A stretch of DNA of 29,316 nt, taken from contig CAITID010000025.1 in assembly GCA_903892335.1 (NCBI GenBank), forward strand, positions 1 to 29,316, given 5' to 3'. Below the pieces are notes generated by a model, which saw only the letters and a program-made list of their open reading frames with translations, made no database searches and was not told the origin of the DNA. Both the position numbers and the translations under genes were made by a program. Positions 23,812-29,316 of the stretch are shown here, piece by piece. Position 1 is the first letter of the stretch, and each line of letters begins with the position of its first letter. This stretch comes from an uncultured Actinomycetes bacterium (GTDB taxonomy: Bacteria > Actinomycetota > Actinomycetes > Nanopelagicales > Nanopelagicaceae).

Positions 23812-23817
23812 AGAGTA
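23812..23817 (-). promoter_or_regulatory. -10 element of prfB, leaderless type
   Basis: TACTCT on the minus strand, exactly 6 bases before the prfB ATG, squeezed into the 15-bp gap behind the TadE-like gene. Confidence 0.5.
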
Positions 23818-23820
23818 ATG

Positions 23821-24282
23821 CTAAGGCAGTTGATATGGCGAGTTAGCCCCTACTGTTGCAGTTATTTCGATTGATTTTGGATTGCTCATACCTTGAAACG
23901 GGATATCAATTGGCAACCTGCCCATTATAGAAATCTCTGCATTCACCTCAAATAAATTGCAATGAAAGTCATTGATGTGTATTTGCTTACCAGAAACATT
24001 AGCCAGTGATATTAAATTAAAAAACACATCTCGGGCTTCAGTGCAATTAATTGGAACTCTCTTTTGTGCAGTAAATCTATTTAATTCTAAGTAGTAAGCA
24101 ATTTTATCTATTTCATGCGCTGAGCGCTGAATTGCTGACTCTCCAATATTTGTTAATTCTCGTTTAGCCGCATAAGCAGATCCGATATTTATTGAGATAA
24201 AAATTAAGGTCAATGAGATCAGGAAGAACCCAAATGAAAGTGGGATGAGAGATCCCTTCGATCTCATTTGCCTTATCGCCAT
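23821..24282 (-). CDS. TadE/TadG-like minor pilin or pseudopilin
   Basis: 153 residues. A short basic N-terminus (MAIRQMRSKG) is followed by one hydrophobic helix at about 11-38 (SLIPLSFGFFLISLTLIFIS), then AYAAKRELTNIGESAIQRSAHEID. That is the layout of the actinobacterial TadE-like proteins that sit last in Tad loci. Gly10 before the helix could be a prepilin-peptidase site. The rest, probably outside, contains two cysteines that could pair. It overlaps the previous pilus gene by 10 bases. Confidence 0.7.
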   Translation of the reverse strand: MAIRQMRSKGSLIPLSFGFFLISLTLIFISINIGSAYAAKRELTNIGESAIQRSAHEIDKIAYYLELNRFTAQKRVPINCTEARDVFFNLISLANVSGKQIHINDFHCNLFEVNAEISIMGRLPIDIPFQGMSNPKSIEITATVGANSPYQLP

Positions 24283-24716
24283 AAATCTACAAACTCACTG
24301 GCTTGAGCAGTGACCGTAGAATTGATTGAGTTTTTATCTTCACCTTTGAGCGTTACTTCGATGGTTGCAAAAACCTGCCCACCTGCCGTTAAACATGGGG
24401 ATCGTGAGCAAGTAATTTTTAAAATGAAATTTCGTCGGCGCCGCTCTGATTCACTCAACCTATCTGCGTAAAGTGTCATAACTTGATTCGCCCGCACTTG
24501 AGCTAATTGATCGGATGGGCTACTTACAAAAGCTCGAACCGATTGTCTAGCTAAATTTTTAGCCTCACTTATTGCTATAGATTTTTCATTTATTGTTATT
24601 GCCATAAAGAGAATTGCCGTGAAAAAGGGAAGTGTAAAAATTAAAAACTCGGTAATTGCTGATCCTTCAGAGCGTGCCTTTAAAATATAGGTATTTAAAT
24701 AACTTAGAATATTAAT
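24273..24716 (-). CDS. TadE-like pseudopilin, probable AUU start codon
   Basis: 147 residues if started at ATT 24716. The first in-frame ATG (24605) lies inside the membrane helix and would remove the whole pilin signal. Upstream of it the frame encodes LKARSEG, then SAITEFLIFTLPFFTAILF, the classic TadE N-terminus with Gly before the cleavage point and Glu at +5. Between the preceding in-frame stop and that ATG there is no ATG, GTG or TTG. ATT at 24716 has AAAAAGGTGA directly upstream with 4 bases between, ideal spacing for that sequence. The external part has two cysteines (ITCSRSPCLTAGG). Confidence 0.65.
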   Translation of the reverse strand: MNILSYLNTYILKARSEGSAITEFLIFTLPFFTAILFMAITINEKSIAISEAKNLARQSVRAFVSSPSDQLAQVRANQVMTLYADRLSESERRRRNFILKITCSRSPCLTAGGQVFATIEVTLKGEDKNSINSTVTAQASEFVDLWR

Positions 24717-24720
24717 ATCT

Positions 24721-24730
24721 TCACCTTTTT
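24721..24730 (-). promoter_or_regulatory. Shine-Dalgarno that decides the AUU start
   Basis: AAAAAGGTGA on the minus strand, 4 bases before ATT 24716. It matches the anti-Shine-Dalgarno well through AGGTGA. A GTG within it opens a frame that stops after six codons, so it cannot start the protein. Confidence 0.5.
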
Positions 24731-24732
24731 AC

Positions 24733-25077
24733 TTACTTAATGCCGGTTTCATCAACGACTATCGAAAGTTGTTTCAACCTACTTGGCTGAAAGATCTCCA
24801 TGAGAGAGCGCTGGCTAACATTTTTATTTCTGATTAAAACATTGCCACCACCAATCAGCGGGGCGTATTCATAATCTTGGCCAGTAGTTATGCCAACTGC
24901 CGCTCTAGAAATCGCACTCTGATCAAGATAAGTTCCAGTGCCTCGGTTTAAGTACAAGAAAACTATTTGAAGAGAAATCAGGAAAATAGCTACTTGCGGC
25001 AATATCGTCAGGATTGATTCAACATTGCCCCTACTTTTTATTTGATAATTTGATTTAAGTAACTTGAAATATCTCAT
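24733..25077 (-). CDS. TadE-like minor pilin
   Basis: 114 residues. A basic start (MRYFKLLKSNYQIKSRG) leads into one hydrophobic helix at about 21-43 (SILTILPQVAIFLISLQIVF), then a short polar region rich in Gly and Asn. Gly17 followed by NVE resembles a degenerate prepilin site. No specific domain is recognised beyond the TadE-like layout. It lies 6 bases after the Flp-like gene and 16 bases before the AUU-start gene, so it is probably co-translated with them. Confidence 0.6.
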   Translation of the reverse strand: MRYFKLLKSNYQIKSRGNVESILTILPQVAIFLISLQIVFLYLNRGTGTYLDQSAISRAAVGITTGQDYEYAPLIGGGNVLIRNKNVSQRSLMEIFQPSRLKQLSIVVDETGIK

Positions 25078-25083
25078 TGCAAG

Positions 25084-25320
25084 TTACTTAATTCCGCCCA
25101 TGGCATCAAGTGAATTTCTCAAAATCGTTGTCAGTTTTGGAGCCGCGATGGACCAGATTCCAGTGACTAATGCTGTTGTCATAAGGACAACCAAAACCCA
25201 ACCCGGAACATCTCCACGGCTTGATCTGTTTAGAAGACGATTATTCTGGATCTGATTCTTAATTTTTGATTGAATTGCTAAATGTATTTTTACCGTCTGG
25301 CTTAAATACTTATCTTTCAT
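25084..25320 (-). CDS. Flp-type small pilin candidate
   Basis: 78 residues: about 35 polar, basic residues (KIHLAIQSKIKNQ, NRLLNRSSRG), one helix at about 40-60 (GWVLVVLMTTALVTGIWSIAA), then TTILRNSLDAMGG. The size, position after tadC and the helix pattern fit the major Flp pilin of actinobacterial Tad loci, and Gly36 could be the cleavage point. The usual Glu at +5 is missing and the leader is long, so processing is uncertain. AAGGAG lies 9 bases before ATG, the strongest ribosome-binding site of the cluster, as expected for the most abundant component. Confidence 0.6.
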   Translation of the reverse strand: MKDKYLSQTVKIHLAIQSKIKNQIQNNRLLNRSSRGDVPGWVLVVLMTTALVTGIWSIAAPKLTTILRNSLDAMGGIK

Positions 25321-25397
25321 AGTTTTCTGCTCCTTTGGTTTGACCTGTAATGAAAAGTATCGGTTTACCCGAATCGAAATATATTGAATTGAAGTTC

Positions 25398-25406
25398 TGT
25401 GGATAA
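25398..25406 (-). other. Isolated DnaA-box match (TTATCCACA)
   Basis: Perfect DnaA-box 9-mer on the minus strand in the 89-bp gap between tadC and the Flp-like gene. It stands alone, so it is not an origin; it may be chance, or a DnaA-responsive or titration site. Confidence 0.25.
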
Positions 25407-25409
25407 GTT

Positions 25410-26027
25410 TTAATAGCCTGAGTTACTCAAGCCATAAATAGACGGCCACACCGCAAAGAGGATTGAGGTAGGAAGGATTAAAAATACAACTGGTATCAAC
25501 AGAGCGATTTCGCTCTTACCTGCTCGATTTAGCAAATTCACTTTGATCTCTTTGTTTAGTGAGCGAACTTGATTTTGCAGCGTGTCCAACATTGGTGAGC
25601 CACGCTCAGCACTGATACGAACTGCATTTAAGAGGCGCCGTACTTGAGTTGAATTTGTAGCAGATGAAATAAATTCAAGAGTTTTGAAAAGATTTCCATT
25701 TTGCTCATAATTACCCAGGCTAGTTTTAATCAATAGCGCGAGCTTGCCACTACTACGCTTACTTATATATCTGAGTGCGGTTACTGGGCTCTCACCTGCT
25801 GAGATCATAATCGCAAGCATCTGCAAAATTTTGGATAACTCCTGGTTTAACTCAGAGTAGTTCATCTGAGATCTAGTAATTACTTGAAGGAGTTTTGTCA
25901 GAAAAATCTGCTGCTTTGAATAATTCAAAACGGAGAGTACTCGTATCAACTCATTTTTAATAATAAAAATTGAGTAAATAAAGGTAGGGCCAATTAAGAG
26001 TGCTATATAAATATCAATTCGACTCAT
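25410..26027 (-). CDS. tadC: TadC-like inner-membrane pilus assembly protein
   Basis: 205 residues of the type II secretion F (GspF) family. There is an N-terminal helix, a central cytoplasmic helical domain (about 60-165: MLAIMISAGESPVTALRYIS, LLNAVRISAERGSPMLDTL) and a C-terminal helix pair ending LIPVVFLILPTSILFAVWP. Tad systems use two such proteins, TadB and TadC, as the membrane platform driven by the CpaF ATPase. I use ATG 26027, with GGGTGA 8 bases upstream, in place of TTG two codons before. It is shorter than many TadC proteins. Confidence 0.8.
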   Translation of the reverse strand: MSRIDIYIALLIGPTFIYSIFIIKNELIRVLSVLNYSKQQIFLTKLLQVITRSQMNYSELNQELSKILQMLAIMISAGESPVTALRYISKRSSGKLALLIKTSLGNYEQNGNLFKTLEFISSATNSTQVRRLLNAVRISAERGSPMLDTLQNQVRSLNKEIKVNLLNRAGKSEIALLIPVVFLILPTSILFAVWPSIYGLSNSGY

Positions 26028-26034
26028 GTGCAAA

Positions 26035-26691
26035 TCACCCAGTTTTAATTGGTGAAAAAACTCGGATAGCTTTTGGAAGTTTGGCTATTTTTCGCATCCA
26101 GAAATAAGCGGCAACAGTGCTTAGCAATCCAAGCAGTAAAAATATTTGGCCAAGCTCTTGTTCATATGCAACTCGAGCGCTCTCCTGCGTTCTTAAGATT
26201 AACAAGAGTAGCCAAGGTGCGATTGCTGCAAGAACTGCTGAGTTTTTAATCCATCCAAATCGGGCGGTGATTTCTGATCTAATCGCAATATCTTCGGCTA
26301 AAAATTCAGATAGCTCGTGAAGAATTTTAATTGTATTTCTGCCCCCGAAAGCGTTGGCGTAAAGCAAAGTTTCAAAAAGTTGATCCGCATTTGAGTCATT
26401 GAATTTATCTTTTAACTTACCTATTTCGGATTGAAACTCACCTCCCGCTCTTAAATCATATGCAAATTTAGTGAAATCTTCTTGAACATGCTTAGGACCA
26501 ATTTTGCCTAAACTCTCTAAAGTTTCAGAGATTGACATGCCAGATTGCAAACCAGAAATTATTAGATCGATTACCTCAGGCAAGGCATTTGATCTTGATC
26601 GAAGGAGTGATTCACGTTTAGTGTTAACACTTATAAACATGATCATTGGTATTAGAATTAATAAAATCGCCAAATAGGTAACTAACTTCAT
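26035..26691 (-). CDS. tadB: TadB-like inner-membrane pilus assembly protein
   Basis: 218 residues, GspF-type domain at about 37-150 (ALPEVIDLIISGLQSGMSISETLESLG, LLYANAFGG, LAEDIAIRSEITARFG), with one helix before and two after it. Partner of TadC and CpaF at the base of the pilus. The start overlaps the cpaF stop as ATGA, so translation is coupled. It lacks the longer N-terminal region of many TadB proteins, in keeping with a reduced system. Confidence 0.82.
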   Translation of the reverse strand: MKLVTYLAILLILIPMIMFISVNTKRESLLRSRSNALPEVIDLIISGLQSGMSISETLESLGKIGPKHVQEDFTKFAYDLRAGGEFQSEIGKLKDKFNDSNADQLFETLLYANAFGGRNTIKILHELSEFLAEDIAIRSEITARFGWIKNSAVLAAIAPWLLLLILRTQESARVAYEQELGQIFLLLGLLSTVAAYFWMRKIAKLPKAIRVFSPIKTG

Positions 26692-27707
26692 GCTGGACTA
26701 CTCATGTATTTCTTTATTTTTAATAAATTCTCAATACTAGATAACCCGCGAATGTGATTATGTCCATCCCAATGGTGAAGTGAATCTACTTCTACCTGAT
26801 TAACTTCAATCCGACCAGTTACAGCTGCAATCTCAGTAACTCTTCTATTTCCAGAGCGGTCCATAATGCATTGGACAATTAAATCTATACTCGAACTTAT
26901 CGTTGGATTGATAAATGCCTGAGTGATGTTTTCACCAGCCAGAAGTGGTAGTAACTGAAGTTTTGCAATTGCAGATCTTGCTGAGTTTGCATGGATAGTA
27001 GCCATTCCTGGCAAGCCAGAATTCAATGCAATCAACAGATCTAAAGCTTCTGCTTCCCGTACCTCGCCAACGATTAATCTAGATGGTCGCATTCGAAGCG
27101 CCTCTTTAATTAATCTACGTAAAGTTATTTCTCCTTCACCCTCAAGGTTTGCAGTTCTTGTTTGAAGTGCTATCCAATCCGGCAAATTAGGTTTTAATTC
27201 GAAAACTTCCTCAATACTAATTATTCGCTCTCCGACTGGAATTGAACTGACCAAAGAGTTAAGTAGAGTAGTTTTTCCAGCTTGCGTTCCACCGCTTACT
27301 AAAATGTTTAAACCTTGCTCAACTCCGTAAAGCAAAGTTTGCGCCATCTCATCAGTTAATGAACCAAGTAAAACTAAATCATTTAATGAGTTACTACGCA
27401 TTAAATGTTTTCTGATGTTAACCGCCCAATGTGTCGCTGTAACCTCTGGAATTGCTGCATGGAGCCGACTGCCATCAGGTAGTTGTGCATCCACAAATGG
27501 GTTGGTTACATCTAGCCGGCGCCCACCCCAAATAAGTAATCTTTCGAGTAGATCACGAATATCACTATCCTTTAAAACTAGATTTGTTAATTGGCTTCTT
27601 CCTTTAGTTGCCACAAAAATACGATTTGGTGAATTAATCCATACCTCTTCAATCTCTGGATCATCCATAAAGGGTTGCAGAAATCCAAATGCGGATAAGT
27701 TGTGCAT
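26688..27707 (-). CDS. cpaF: CpaF/TadA-type pilus assembly ATPase
   Basis: 339-residue secretion ATPase of the type II/IV superfamily, the motor of Tad pilus assembly. Walker A GGTQAGKTT at 139-147, Asp box IISIEEVFEL at 162-171, Walker B LIVGEVRE at 211-218 and the His box GMATIHAN at 234-241 are intact. Residues 14-40 (MDDPEIEEVWINSPNRIFV) match the N-terminal part of the family, but the protein is shorter at the N-terminus than usual CpaF. TAACAT lies 7 bases before ATG and CTGACT 18 bases further up, a reasonable full promoter. Followed by the overlapping tadB. Confidence 0.92.
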   Translation of the reverse strand: MHNLSAFGFLQPFMDDPEIEEVWINSPNRIFVATKGRSQLTNLVLKDSDIRDLLERLLIWGGRRLDVTNPFVDAQLPDGSRLHAAIPEVTATHWAVNIRKHLMRSNSLNDLVLLGSLTDEMAQTLLYGVEQGLNILVSGGTQAGKTTLLNSLVSSIPVGERIISIEEVFELKPNLPDWIALQTRTANLEGEGEITLRRLIKEALRMRPSRLIVGEVREAEALDLLIALNSGLPGMATIHANSARSAIAKLQLLPLLAGENITQAFINPTISSSIDLIVQCIMDRSGNRRVTEIAAVTGRIEVNQVEVDSLHHWDGHNHIRGLSSIENLLKIKKYMSSPA

Positions 27708-27714
27708 GGCGAGG

Positions 27715-27720
27715 ATGTTA
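27715..27720 (-). promoter_or_regulatory. -10 element of the Tad operon
   Basis: TAACAT on the minus strand, 7 bases before the cpaF ATG, with CTGACT 18 bases upstream as a possible -35. It implies that cpaF and the genes behind it can be transcribed apart from the GGDEF-like gene. Confidence 0.5.
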
Positions 27721-27811
27721 AAGATTTCAAGACAATCAAGTCAGACTTATTTTCAATCTGTGGGCATCTTGGGCAAAAGTTATCTAACGGAGTTAACTAC
27801 ATTACGGAGAG

Positions 27812-28300
27812 TTATATTTGTTTAAAATGTTGCTGATCGATTTTTTCATACCATTGAATCTGGAAATCTTCTGGTGCGTAATCAATAACTGAAATAATGG
27901 ATTTTTCGGTAATTAAGGCTTTTATTCGATTAACCAAGACTCCAGAATCGGACTGGGTGGTTAATTTTGCAAGTATCCAAAAGCCAAGTTTTGAAACTCT
28001 ACAAACGCAATCGACATCTCTAATTGCTCTCTTAATTTGAAAATACGACTCAATTAGTAACTCCTCAATCAACAAAACTTGCTGATCAATTTCAACTTTG
28101 ATTGAGTTATTCTGAATCAGATTCTGAGGCGCTATACCGATAGAGATGATTGCAAGTTTCTCCTTGCTACGTTTACTTAGATCAATCTCTCGTTTTACTA
28201 TTTGATTGAATCTAGCTGGTGCAAGTGCTCCTGTTAATAAGTCAGTTTCACCATCATTTTCAAAGTAAATTTTGGCAAGTATTTGCTCGAAATCATTCAT
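27812..28300 (-). CDS. Degenerate GGDEF-domain protein
   Basis: 162 residues. The start of a GGDEF fold is clear: DLLTGALAPARFNQIV corresponds to the D-x-LTGL-x-NR-x-F signature, and LAIISIGI to the LDID strand. The strand leading to the active site also matches (IRDVDCVCRVSKLGFWIL), but where GGDEF should stand the sequence is SKLGF, and the metal-binding acidic residues are gone. It is therefore unlikely to make cyclic di-GMP. It may bind a nucleotide or a protein partner. No signal peptide or receiver domain. It lies 104 bases ahead of cpaF on the same strand, where actinobacterial Tad loci often have a CpaE/Ssd-type protein. Confidence 0.65.
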   Translation of the reverse strand: MNDFEQILAKIYFENDGETDLLTGALAPARFNQIVKREIDLSKRSKEKLAIISIGIAPQNLIQNNSIKVEIDQQVLLIEELLIESYFQIKRAIRDVDCVCRVSKLGFWILAKLTTQSDSGVLVNRIKALITEKSIISVIDYAPEDFQIQWYEKIDQQHFKQI

Positions 28301-28315
28301 GAATAGAAAGGAGAG

Positions 28316-28321
28316 TATTAT
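28316..28321 (+). promoter_or_regulatory. -10 element of the four-helix membrane-protein gene
   Basis: TATTAT, close to consensus, exactly 6 bases before the ATG at 28328. It lies in the 27-bp gap shared with the divergent GGDEF-like gene. Confidence 0.55.
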
Positions 28322-28327
28322 GAATAC

Positions 28328-28702
28328 ATGAATTGGAGAAGTGTGCTTGCCCTTGAAAAATCTCGAAACCGGGCAATCTACCTACTTCGCCTCGAAGCTT
28401 TAATTCTTCTCTCACTTGTAATTTATTTATTAGTGGCACCACTCATCTCATCGGTCTCCTTACCCAAGGCACTTGGTGCTGAAATAATTTATGGATTATT
28501 AGGAGCGGCTGGACTCTGGATATCAGCACTTGGTTTTAAGCAAAAAAGATCATATGGAAGAGCACCTGCAGTATTAGCTAATTTAATTGCACTCGGTGTT
28601 GCTTATTACATGATCACTGGAAATTTTTTATTGGTGGGAGTTCCATTAGCGATACTTGCATTGGTAACTTTAATTTCTGCTGCATTTGGCTATAAGGAGT
28701 AG
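28328..28702 (+). CDS. Small four-helix membrane protein of unknown function
   Basis: 124 residues. A basic amphipathic start (MNWRSVLALEKSRNRAIYLLRLE) is followed by four membrane helices at about 24-44, 50-68, 80-97 and 101-118, with KQKRSYGR as a cytoplasmic loop. No family is recognised. TATTAT 6 bases before the ATG supports a leaderless transcript. An AAAGGAG further upstream would instead serve an ATG at 28320, which opens a three-codon frame ending in the overlap ATGA. Convergent with the dehydrogenase gene, 31 bases away. Confidence 0.65.
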   Translation: MNWRSVLALEKSRNRAIYLLRLEALILLSLVIYLLVAPLISSVSLPKALGAEIIYGLLGAAGLWISALGFKQKRSYGRAPAVLANLIALGVAYYMITGNFLLVGVPLAILALVTLISAAFGYKE

Positions 28703-28733
28703 CTGTTAAATTATTTAAGTACTGATTAGCTAG

Positions 28734-29316
28734 TTACCAATCAACTATCTGACGATCCTCCCAAAGAAAACCAGTTTTATCTACCGCTGAATCAAACTCT
28801 CTTGTTGCTAACCAAATAGCGGTCTCTGCTCCCTCTTCGGCAGAGCGTGGAGCATCTGGACCACCCATATCTGTTCGTGAATGATTTGGACAAGTTGCAT
28901 CAACTAAGAATCCGCGAGCGCCATTTCCGGTTTCATAGGACAGATTTTTTACGAGTGCATTAACGCCAGCCTTGCTTATTCGATATGGGGCTAAGCCACC
29001 ATGTGTTCCTGGCCCTGACATTCTGCCAAGGCAGGCACTATAAACAATTACGCGAGAATTATTTCTTTGCTCTGCCATAGCTGGTGCTAATTGATTTATC
29101 GCTGTGAACACCGCATCTAAGTTAATTGAAAGAGTTCGGCGCCATTCTGCATCATCTGTTCGAAGTGTTTTTGACATCTTCTCACTCATCACACCATGAG
29201 CTAAAACTAAAATATCTAATGCACCAAAGCCATTAGCCGTGGCCTCGGAATTAATGTCCGTTAATACTTCTCTAAATTTTTTGCTATCAGCAACATCTAC
29301 TGCGCGATATTTGCAA
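28734..29316 (-). CDS. Short-chain dehydrogenase/reductase, N-terminus outside the window
   Basis: About 193 codons visible; the frame stays open through the right edge (CKYRAVDVADSKKF at the limit), so the cofactor-binding TGxxxGxG motif lies outside. Visible SDR features are the conserved AVDVAD acidic turn, FGALDILVLAHG where most members have NNAG, catalytic Ser in VIVYSACLG, YxxxK as YRISK, and a PNHSRTDMGG stretch matching the PG-x-x-x-T-x-M region. An ATG at 29192 is internal and not the true start. A carbonyl- or sugar-type reductase is likely, but the substrate is unknown. Confidence 0.88.
   Translation of the reverse strand, partial: CKYRAVDVADSKKFREVLTDINSEATANGFGALDILVLAHGVMSEKMSKTLRTDDAEWRRTLSINLDAVFTAINQLAPAMAEQRNNSRVIVYSACLGRMSGPGTHGGLAPYRISKAGVNALVKNLSYETGNGARGFLVDATCPNHSRTDMGGPDAPRSAEEGAETAIWLATREFDSAVDKTGFLWEDRQIVDW

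Noticed and set aside
25321..25409. Attenuator-like hairpin between tadC and the pilin gene
   Set aside because: Only a 4-bp TCGG/CCGA stem with no T-run; too weak to call.

Overview
This A+T-rich, very compact window looks like the chromosome of a streamlined freshwater actinobacterium of the acI / Nanopelagicales type (Planktophila or Nanopelagicus relatives). That is an inference. It rests on an actinorhodopsin gene, actinobacterial gene orders (argS-lysA, prfB-ftsE-ftsX-smpB-ssrA, clpS-DUF2017, DUF3039), a three-subunit proton transhydrogenase, GTP-dependent PEP carboxykinase, and a small actinobacterial Tad pilus locus. I see no insertion sequence, prophage, CRISPR array or rRNA gene. 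No stretch over 300 bases lacks a gene once ssrA is counted.

Layout. 1-1796 (minus): start of a probable lysA, then argS. 1906-2050: tRNA-Leu(UAG) followed by a small foldable element. 2109-4704 (plus): a DivIVA-like coiled-coil protein and an OafA-type acyltransferase with an SGNH domain. 4765-7855 (minus): a histone-H1-like-tailed membrane protein, rdgB, rph and murI. 7944-8911 (plus): structured leader, actinorhodopsin and terminator. 8910-11776 (minus): DUF2017, clpS, a secreted GH18 protein and DUF3039. 11823-18648 (plus): argF, pntAA-pntAB-pntB, a pirin and pckG. 18650-19862: a divergent pair of small unknown genes. 19864-23805 (minus): ssrA, smpB, ftsX, ftsE, prfB. 23821-28300 (minus): a Tad/Flp pilus cluster headed by a degenerate GGDEF protein. 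28328-29316: a small membrane protein and a short-chain dehydrogenase cut by the window edge.

How it fits together. The rhodopsin should create a proton gradient in light, and the transhydrogenase can spend that gradient to make NADPH. argS, tRNA-Leu, prfB, smpB/ssrA and clpS serve translation and its quality control. murI, FtsEX, the DivIVA-like protein and the secreted GH18 protein relate to envelope growth.

The strongest sequence-level pattern is promoter placement. At least a dozen genes carry a TANNNT-type -10 hexamer exactly 6 or 7 bases before the start codon, as expected for leaderless transcripts. The clearest case is a pair of divergent genes whose start codons are 22 bp apart and whose -10 hexamers overlap. 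The rhodopsin gene is a contrast, with a long, foldable leader and a Shine-Dalgarno sequence. A TadE-type pilus gene appears to need an AUU start codon.
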